Part shown: positions 1-4,900 of the stretch, piece after piece
How the letters are laid out: every line of letters begins with the position of its first letter
Position numbering within the stretch: the first letter of the stretch is position 1
DNA from: Anaerolineaceae bacterium
GTDB lineage: Bacteria > Chloroflexota > Anaerolineae > Anaerolineales > Anaerolineaceae
Assembly (NCBI GenBank): GCA_003448875.1
Contig: DLXG01000309.1
Coordinates: forward strand, 1 to 7,419
DNA: 7,419 bases
Direction: 5' to 3'
Program-made: the position numbers and the translations under genes
The notes under the pieces: model-generated
Database searches by the model: none
The model's input: only the letters and a program-made list of their open reading frames with translations
What the model was told of the DNA's origin: nothing

Positions 1-1
1 G

Positions 2-1339
2 GGAATTGGTTACAGCCAGAACGGTGAAGGCTGGCTGGCGCAGGATTTTGGCGGCGACGATGCCTACGCCCCATTGATCATTGCCAACGAAGCCCTCAGC
101 ACCGCCGAGCGGCAGGTCAACCTTTACCTGTACGACCGGCCGGGCGGCGATACGTTCACCGTGCTGCAGCCGGCCCTCTCCATGCAGCTCAGCGAAGACG
201 CCTGTTTCAATCAGGCCGCCGTCCAGCCTTACCAGCCCCGCCCTTCATTGACTCTCTCGGCAGGGGAGGGTTGGAAGCGGGTGTACGCCCGCACGCGGGA
301 TGCTTACGGGCGCAGCCTGACCGTGGACGACAGCATTTATCTCGGCAGTCTGCCGGTCGGTCAACTGCTGGGCGAGGAACATTTTTCCAGCGTCCGTCCC
401 TCGGTAACCCTCTATGACCTCGACCCGCAGGGCCGCAGCCACATTCAGCTCAGCCTCGGCTGGCTGGGGGATGCCTTCAAAACCGGCAAGAACAACCCCC
501 TGCCACAAATCAACGACCTGGCCGCGCTGAACGGCAAAGCCGTGCAATTGCCGCACAGCCGCAATGACGGCAGCGACCCCAACATGGCGTGGGTGTGGAC
601 AACCTCATTTTATCCGCAGCAACCGATGGTGGCCTACTTCCGCCTCAAAATCAACCAGCCGTTTGAAGGCGAGGTGGCCCGGCTGAGCGTGATTGCCGGC
701 ACTTTTCAGAGCGGCGAGGTCGTTTTACGCGGCAGCGATTTTCCATCGGCCAACACATACATTGAAGTACCGCTTTCCTTCACTTTTACACCTGACCCGA
801 ACAATCCCTTTCTAATCTTCAAAGTCCGGCGCACCAGCAGCGCTGAACTGAGCGTGGATACTGTCACCATCTTCACGGCACCCCAGCGTTTCAGCGGCAG
901 TCCCTTCCTCTGGCAGGTGCCGGGCGGGGCATACCGCGGACAGTGCGTTTGGGTGCGCTTTTCGGCTTTCGATGGCAGCCAGTTTACCCCGCTGCGCGAA
1001 GCGCTTGTTTCCCAGAAGGATGGCTGCCTGTGGCCGTCTTCGTTGACCGTGCTGGCTGATTCCTCTTCTACCCCACCCCTGCTTTCGGCGCTGGTACTGC
1101 CTTCTTACCTGACCGGTAATGGCTGGACGGTGGAGGAAAACCTGCCGTGGCTGCAAGCCGGGCGCGCCGGTGAGCGGGTCGAACTGCGCCTGCTGACCAA
1201 TGGTCTGGGGGTGGGTGAGTACAACGGTGAGGTCATCATCCGCCCGGATGAGCGGGCCTACCCGCCCTTACGGTTGACGGTGCGCTTGATTATGGCCGAG
1301 CGGCTCTTTCCGGCCTACCTGCCGGTCGTCAGACGTTGA
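2..1339 (+). CDS. Secreted/surface beta-sandwich protein, 5' partial
   Basis: The reading frame is open to the window's left edge, so this is the last 445 residues of a longer protein; a TTG at 74 is internal, not a start. I do not recognise the enzyme or ligand, if any. At about 269-346 a segment (WKRVYARTRDAYGR then DDSIYLG) resembles Ig-like domains of adhesins with a 'vyvrvrDa.G...DsI.LD' core. About 623-883 looks like a carbohydrate-binding-type beta-sandwich (strand-rich, ending SVDTVTIF). About 1040-1291 resembles a BACON-type domain (GWTVEENLPWL, then GVGEYNGEVII). The protein ends LFPAYLPVVRR, a tail I associate with exported Chloroflexota proteins. No transmembrane helix is visible in this part; a signal peptide would lie upstream. 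A role as extracellular binding module, possibly behind a catalytic domain outside the window, is inference. It is separated from lepB by 76 bases with no clear terminator. Confidence 0.8.
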   Translation, partial: GIGYSQNGEGWLAQDFGGDDAYAPLIIANEALSTAERQVNLYLYDRPGGDTFTVLQPALSMQLSEDACFNQAAVQPYQPRPSLTLSAGEGWKRVYARTRDAYGRSLTVDDSIYLGSLPVGQLLGEEHFSSVRPSVTLYDLDPQGRSHIQLSLGWLGDAFKTGKNNPLPQINDLAALNGKAVQLPHSRNDGSDPNMAWVWTTSFYPQQPMVAYFRLKINQPFEGEVARLSVIAGTFQSGEVVLRGSDFPSANTYIEVPLSFTFTPDPNNPFLIFKVRRTSSAELSVDTVTIFTAPQRFSGSPFLWQVPGGAYRGQCVWVRFSAFDGSQFTPLREALVSQKDGCLWPSSLTVLADSSSTPPLLSALVLPSYLTGNGWTVEENLPWLQAGRAGERVELRLLTNGLGVGEYNGEVIIRPDERAYPPLRLTVRLIMAERLFPAYLPVVRR

Positions 1340-1397
1340 GTTTATTATCTTCCTCACCTTAATACTTTTGCAAGTTCTCCCCGTTCTCATCAAATTG

Positions 1398-1406
1398 TGA
1401 TAAGAT
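1398..1406 (+). promoter_or_regulatory. Extended -10 promoter element of lepB
   Basis: TGATAAGAT is a TGn extended -10 followed by TAAGAT (4 of 6 matches to TATAAT). No -35 at a normal distance is seen; the nearest TTGCAA (1368-1373) is 27 bases away. If used, transcription would begin near 1412-1414, leaving an essentially leaderless lepB message. No Shine-Dalgarno sequence is present before the lepB ATG, which fits. Confidence 0.4.
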
Positions 1407-1415
1407 GCCGATGTT

Positions 1416-2030
1416 ATGACCGAAGAACGCTATTCCAGCGGGGAAATTGCACCAGCCACCGAAAGCACACCGCAAACGGAACAACCGGCTAATACGCTGG
1501 TTGGTTTGATCACCGAAATCTTCAAGACGGTTGTGTTTGCCGTGCTGCTCTTTTTTGCCATCAGCGCGCTGACCGACCGCGTGCGGGTGGAAAATATTTC
1601 CATGCAGCCAACCCTCAACGAAGGGGAACTGCTGGTGGTATATAAACTGGCCTATCGTTTTGGCGAACCGCACCGCGGCGACATCATCGTCTTTCACCAC
1701 AACCGCCAGCCGCCGGAAGATTACATCAAGCGCATCATTGGTCTGCCCGGTGACCGTGTGCGGGTGGAAGGCGGGCAGGTGTATGTCAATGATATTCCGC
1801 TGTACGAGCCGTACATTGCCGAGCCGCCGGCTTATAGCGGTGAGTGGGTTGTTCCGCCCGATTCGTTGTTCGTGCTGGGAGATAACCGCAACCGTTCGTC
1901 CGATTCGCGCATTTGGGGGTTTGTGCCGATGAGCGACGTGGTCGGGCGGGCAGTGCTGATTTACTGGCCGCCGGGTAAGATCCGCCTGCTCAGCCACACC
2001 GACCTGCTTGCCCAGGCAGCCACGCCCTAA
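1416..2030 (+). CDS. lepB: Type I signal peptidase
   Basis: This 204-residue membrane serine protease removes signal peptides from exported preproteins on the outer face of the cytoplasmic membrane. A charged cytoplasmic N-terminus (1-33) precedes one transmembrane helix (about 34-52). The family boxes follow in order: the catalytic serine in SMQPTL (Ser62), the RGDIIVF box (87-93), the catalytic lysine in YIKRIIGLPGD (Lys105), and GDNRNRSSDSR (155-165). The pairing is the Ser/Lys dyad of family S26. The length and single membrane anchor match short Gram-positive-type SipS enzymes rather than the longer two-helix E. coli LepB. The ATG at 1416 has no ribosome-binding site; ATGs at 1405 and 1411 are in another frame and stop at the TGA overlapping this start. 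A terminator follows at 2069, so it is probably transcribed alone. Function is very secure; the leaderless start is inference. Confidence 0.96.
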   Translation: MTEERYSSGEIAPATESTPQTEQPANTLVGLITEIFKTVVFAVLLFFAISALTDRVRVENISMQPTLNEGELLVVYKLAYRFGEPHRGDIIVFHHNRQPPEDYIKRIIGLPGDRVRVEGGQVYVNDIPLYEPYIAEPPAYSGEWVVPPDSLFVLGDNRNRSSDSRIWGFVPMSDVVGRAVLIYWPPGKIRLLSHTDLLAQAATP

Positions 2031-2068
2031 GGCGATAATTGGCAGGATGTATAAAAGACAAGATGTTT

Positions 2069-2090
2069 AAGCCCTTTTTGGGCTTTTTTT
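2069..2090 (+). terminator. Rho-independent terminator after lepB
   Basis: AAGCCC (2069-2074) pairs perfectly with GGGCTT (2080-2085) around a five-T loop, and the T-run continues to 2090. It lies 38 bases after the lepB stop and separates lepB from nrfHA. Confidence 0.85.
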
Positions 2091-2091
2091 G

Positions 2092-2129
2092 ATTAAGAGC
2101 AAATTAAGAAATTACTATTAAGATAAAAT
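2092..2129 (+). promoter_or_regulatory. AT-rich nrfHA leader with three ATTAAGA direct repeats and a -10-like element
   Basis: ATTAAGA occurs at 2092-2098, 2103-2109 and 2117-2123, with starts 11 and 14 bases apart. TAAAAT (2124-2129, 5 of 6 to TATAAT) directly follows the third copy and is the best -10 candidate; no convincing -35 is present at 16-18 bases, as is common in activator-dependent promoters. The repeats would sit roughly where a -35 contact would be, so they are candidate activator sites. No regulator is identified, and chance repetition in AT-rich DNA is possible. Confidence 0.4.
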
Positions 2130-2168
2130 TAGAATAAGTAGTCATCATTTATTCTTCGGAGAGGAACG

Positions 2169-2678
2169 ATGACCAAACTTCCCCTTGTGATCGGTCTGGC
2201 AGCCTTGCTGGTGGTTGCCGGGGTGGGCATGTACGCCACCGATTTTACGGTTTATCTGGGCAATGACCCAACCGCCTGCAACAACTGTCACGTGATGGAT
2301 GCCGCCTATGAAGGCTGGTACCATGCCGGTCATCAGGCCTGGGCAACCTGCAATGACTGCCACACGCCTCATGCGCTCATTCCCAAGTACTTTGTCAAGG
2401 CCAAATCAGGCATGAATCATGTCTTTCACTTCACCACCGGCAACATCCCGGAGCCGCTGCGTGCCAAAACCGAATCAAAAGACATTATTCAGGCCAACTG
2501 CATTTACTGCCATCAGGAAACCGTCTCGCAAATCGCTGACGGACAGATGGACTCGGGCCGCTATTGTTTTGAATGTCATCGCAGTGTAGCCCACGGCGAA
2601 CGCGGTATTTCGATCCTGCCCTATCAGGATACAGGCATTTACGATCCCCATTCCCGCACGCTTCAGGAGGAAAAATAA
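2169..2678 (+). CDS. nrfH: NrfH, tetraheme c-type quinol dehydrogenase of the nitrite reductase complex
   Basis: A 169-residue NapC/NirT-family membrane cytochrome that oxidises menaquinol and passes electrons to NrfA. One N-terminal helix (about 5-22) anchors it. Four heme-binding CxxCH motifs are visible: CNNCH (37-41), CNDCH (61-65), CIYCH (111-115) and CFECH (133-137). The first is followed by Val-Met (CHVM, Met43), matching the methionine that ligates heme 1 in Desulfovibrio NrfH; this assignment is by motif position. Lysines near 73-79, between hemes 2 and 3, lie in the part of the family linked to quinol binding. GGAGAGG (2158-2164) sits 4-10 bases before the ATG, supporting this start. 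The length is normal for NrfH. nrfA starts three bases after the stop, with its ribosome-binding site inside the end of this gene, indicating a tightly coupled nrfHA operon. Confidence 0.95.
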   Translation: MTKLPLVIGLAALLVVAGVGMYATDFTVYLGNDPTACNNCHVMDAAYEGWYHAGHQAWATCNDCHTPHALIPKYFVKAKSGMNHVFHFTTGNIPEPLRAKTESKDIIQANCIYCHQETVSQIADGQMDSGRYCFECHRSVAHGERGISILPYQDTGIYDPHSRTLQEEK

Positions 2679-2681
2679 ACC

Positions 2682-3983
2682 ATGCTCAAAAATCCCAAAA
2701 CCATCCCGATTGTGCTGAGTGTGATTATCGTCATCCTGGCCGGAACGCTGGTTGCTCTGCTGATTTTTATGAAAAATCAGCCGTTGCAGACGCGCGGTGT
2801 GCCCAACCTGATTGAAATTGCCGCCATGGAGCCGGATAGTTCCGTCTGGGGTGTTAATTTCCCGAATCAGTACACCACTTTTCTGCAAACCGAAATCAAT
2901 AACGCCCGCACCCCTTACGGCGGTTCCGAACCGGTGCAGAAACTGGATGTTGACCCGCGCTTGCGTACCCTGTTTGCCGGGATGGCCTTCAGCAAGGATT
3001 ACAAGGAAGACCGCGGCCACCGCTGGTCGTTGACCGATGTGCGCGAAACCGAACGGGTCAATGATAAAACCCCCGGCACCTGCTATTCCTGCAAAACTGC
3101 CAATGCGCCGATGTTGTGGGCCGAGATGGGCGCCGCCGAATTTGCCCGCACGCCTTTCTCGGAACTGGGTAAGCAAATTGACCAGCCAATCGGCTGCGCC
3201 AACTGCCACGAAGCCGGCACCATGCGGTTGATTGTGACCAACCCGGCCCTGGAAGCCGCCTTGCAGGCGCAGGGCAAAGACTGGCGCACCTTTACCCGTC
3301 AGGAAATGCGCACGATTGTGTGCGCCAACTGCCATGTGGAGTATTACTTTGCCGGCGAGGGTAAATTGCTGGTCTTTCCGTGGGCTAAGGGCACTTCCAT
3401 CGAAAAGATCGAGGAGTTTTATAACGAAATCGGCTTTTCGGACTGGACTCACGCCGAAAGCGGGGCCAGCATGATCAAGATGCAGCACCCTGAATATGAA
3501 CTGTACTCGGCTGGCAGCACCCACTTCAACGCCGGTGTATCCTGCGCCGACTGCCACATGCCCTACACCCGCGATGGAGCGGTCAAATTCTCCACCCACA
3601 ACGCTCACAGCCCGCTCTTCAACCCGGCTGCCTCGTGCGGTTCCTGCCACACCAATGTAGATTATGTGGTCGGGCGGGTGACAGCCATTCAAAATCAGGT
3701 CTGGGTGACCATGTCGGCCAGTGAAGATGCGCTGGTGGATGCGATAGCCGCCATCAAAGCCGCTGCCGAAAGCGGCACGGCCGACCCGCAGTTGCTCGAA
3801 GAAGCGCGCGCCCTGCACCGCGCTGCCCAATTGCGCTGGGACTTCATCGCTGCTGAAAACAGCATGGGCTTCCACAATCCTGAAGAATCTTTGCGTATTC
3901 TGGCTGCCGCTACCGATCTGGCCCGTCAGGCGCAGTTGAAAGCCGTGCAAGCCGTCAGCGCCCAGCAAAGCGCCAGCCGCTAA
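2682..3983 (+). CDS. nrfA: NrfA, pentaheme ammonia-forming cytochrome c nitrite reductase
   Basis: A 433-residue enzyme performing the six-electron reduction of nitrite to ammonium outside the cytoplasmic membrane. The diagnostic catalytic heme site is CYSCK (134-138), with lysine replacing histidine as heme ligand. Four CxxCH sites follow: CANCH (172-176), CANCH (214-218), CADCH (288-292) and CGSCH (319-323). The active-site set is complete by motif alignment to E. coli NrfA: Arg125 (in DVRETERVN), Tyr221 and His269. The calcium ligands of the classical enzyme are also present: Glu220-Tyr221 after heme 3, and Lys266 and Gln268 in KMQHPEYE. SMGFHNPEE (394-402) carries the conserved distal heme histidine. 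Residues 8-30 are a strong hydrophobic helix with no clear cleavage site, so the enzyme may stay anchored. AGGAGG (2665-2670) lies inside the end of nrfH, 11 bases before the ATG. A strong terminator follows. Confidence 0.97.
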   Translation: MLKNPKTIPIVLSVIIVILAGTLVALLIFMKNQPLQTRGVPNLIEIAAMEPDSSVWGVNFPNQYTTFLQTEINNARTPYGGSEPVQKLDVDPRLRTLFAGMAFSKDYKEDRGHRWSLTDVRETERVNDKTPGTCYSCKTANAPMLWAEMGAAEFARTPFSELGKQIDQPIGCANCHEAGTMRLIVTNPALEAALQAQGKDWRTFTRQEMRTIVCANCHVEYYFAGEGKLLVFPWAKGTSIEKIEEFYNEIGFSDWTHAESGASMIKMQHPEYELYSAGSTHFNAGVSCADCHMPYTRDGAVKFSTHNAHSPLFNPAASCGSCHTNVDYVVGRVTAIQNQVWVTMSASEDALVDAIAAIKAAAESGTADPQLLEEARALHRAAQLRWDFIAAENSMGFHNPEESLRILAAATDLARQAQLKAVQAVSAQQSASR

Positions 3984-4008
3984 GTTACGGTCAATTCCAT
4001 CAATCCTT

Positions 4009-4050
4009 AACCGCCTGTGGCAGGGGCTGCCCGCCGGCAGGCGGTTTTGT
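4009..4050 (+). terminator. Rho-independent terminator after nrfA
   Basis: AACCGCCTG (4009-4017) pairs perfectly with CAGGCGGTT (4038-4046), followed by T-rich TTGT. The loop can form a second small stem, GGCAG (4019-4023) with CTGCC (4027-4031), giving a nested hairpin. It lies 25 bases after the nrfA stop and closes the nrfHA unit. Confidence 0.88.
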
Positions 4051-4114
4051 TTGCTTATGGTTACAAAATCGTTTGTTCAATAACCAAAATGCGGTTGGAT
4101 TCGCCTCATCCTGA

Positions 4115-4143
4115 TTGACTTTCTTTGTTGTATTCGTTATGAT
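4115..4143 (+). promoter_or_regulatory. Sigma-70-type promoter of the Tad-type operon
   Basis: TTGACT (4115-4120) and TATGAT (4138-4143) are separated by exactly 17 bases; each box matches its consensus at 5 of 6 positions. Transcription would start near 4150, giving a leader of about 40 bases before the first tadE-like ATG. This is the best housekeeping promoter in the window and suggests constitutive or growth-linked expression of the pilus genes. Confidence 0.75.
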
Positions 4144-4189
4144 ATGAATACTGATGGAAGGTTTCTCTTAGAATTGGGGGAGCAAGTGC

Positions 4190-4900
4190 ATGTCCGAATG
4201 GTTTGAACATCCAGCCCAGACCTCATCCTCCCGCCAAGCACGTGCCGGGCGGGCGCAGTCGTTTATCGAACTGGCGCTGGTGCTGCCGGTGTTATTTATT
4301 ATTCTGTTAGGGCTGGTGGAGGTGGCAATTTTTATCGGGCGCTATCTGGATGCGCTGGAATTAACCCGCGTGGCTGCCCGGTTTGCATCGAAGGAAGAGA
4401 AATTTCAAAACGATTATTATGGCGAAATTGCTAAGATTTTCCAGCCGCCCGAAGTCGGTTTGAATGAATATCTTACACTCAACCCGGCCACGGATGATGT
4501 GATTATCTCGTATTTTATGATTTACAAGGAAGGCGGTAATACCCGCTATCTCATGTATCCAAATCCTAGTGGCTGGGCGCTTTCTAATCATGATACTGAT
4601 AAAGATGATGGTAATCTCTATACGGACAACTGGAAGCGCAACTGCCAGGGGGAGGAAGTACGCACCGAGCCTTACTACACGATTGACCGTGTTCGTCAAA
4701 TCGTTGAAACGGATAGTAGTGAATATAACCGCGGTTTTGTAGCGGTAGAGATTTACTACTGTCATCAGCAAGTCATTGGTATTCCAATTATCAGCGAGTT
4801 TATTCCCAATCCAATTCAAATCCATGCGTATACCATCCTTTCTTTCCCTCCGCTTCAAGAATCCGAATTCCGTACCCCCATACCGACCAGCAGCCCGTAG
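4190..4900 (+). CDS. TadE-like pilus assembly / pseudopilin protein with a DxDxDD loop
   Basis: A 236-residue TadE-family protein. Its signature is RAQSFIELALVLP (21-33) running into a single hydrophobic helix (to about 50), then ALELTRVAARFAS, the usual segment after the TadE helix. TadE proteins are minor pseudopilins of Tad/Flp pili, processed by a prepilin peptidase before the fifth residue preceding a conserved Glu; here Glu27 puts Ala22, not the usual Gly, at -1. The C-terminal 185 residues are extracytoplasmic and unfamiliar to me. They include a calcium-loop-like segment, Asp135-x-Asp137-x-Asp139-Asp140 with Asp146 at loop position 12, and only two cysteines. GGGGGAG (4176-4182) seven bases before the ATG supports the start. 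The middle of the gene is AT-rich (46 G/C in 4501-4620, 38%), unlike its neighbours. It shares 77 bases with the next gene. Confidence 0.85.
   Translation: MSEWFEHPAQTSSSRQARAGRAQSFIELALVLPVLFIILLGLVEVAIFIGRYLDALELTRVAARFASKEEKFQNDYYGEIAKIFQPPEVGLNEYLTLNPATDDVIISYFMIYKEGGNTRYLMYPNPSGWALSNHDTDKDDGNLYTDNWKRNCQGEEVRTEPYYTIDRVRQIVETDSSEYNRGFVAVEIYYCHQQVIGIPIISEFIPNPIQIHAYTILSFPPLQESEFRTPIPTSSP

Noticed and set aside
74..76. TTG as start of the first gene
   Set aside because: The same frame continues open to the window edge with sensible protein sequence (GYSQNGEGWLAQDF), so the gene begins outside the window.
1368..1406. TTGCAA (1368) as the -35 partner of TAAGAT (1401) for lepB
   Set aside because: The spacer would be 27 bases, far outside the 16-18 range; the extended -10 alone is the better explanation.
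1405..1419. ATG-CCG-ATG-TTA-TGA as a real small gene before lepB
   Set aside because: Four codons without a ribosome-binding site are not enough to call a gene; it is mentioned only as a possible coupling element.
1359..1997. A 212-codon minus-strand frame opposite lepB
   Set aside because: The + strand encodes complete signal peptidase boxes; the antisense product is rich in Arg, His and Asn with no domain or plausible start region.
2475..3968. A 497-codon open frame on the minus strand opposite nrfH/nrfA
   Set aside because: The + strand carries unmistakable NrfH and NrfA with all heme motifs. The antisense translation has no recognisable domain and arises from the GC-rich codon pattern of nrfA.
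4059..4085. Inverted repeat GGTTA ... TAACC between nrfA and the tad-type operon
   Set aside because: The stem is only five base pairs with a 17-base loop and no T-run; it is likely a chance match.
4776..4823. TTG at 4776 as start of the VWA gene
   Set aside because: It would extend the overlap with the upstream gene to 125 bases and adds residues with no family resemblance; it also has no ribosome-binding site.
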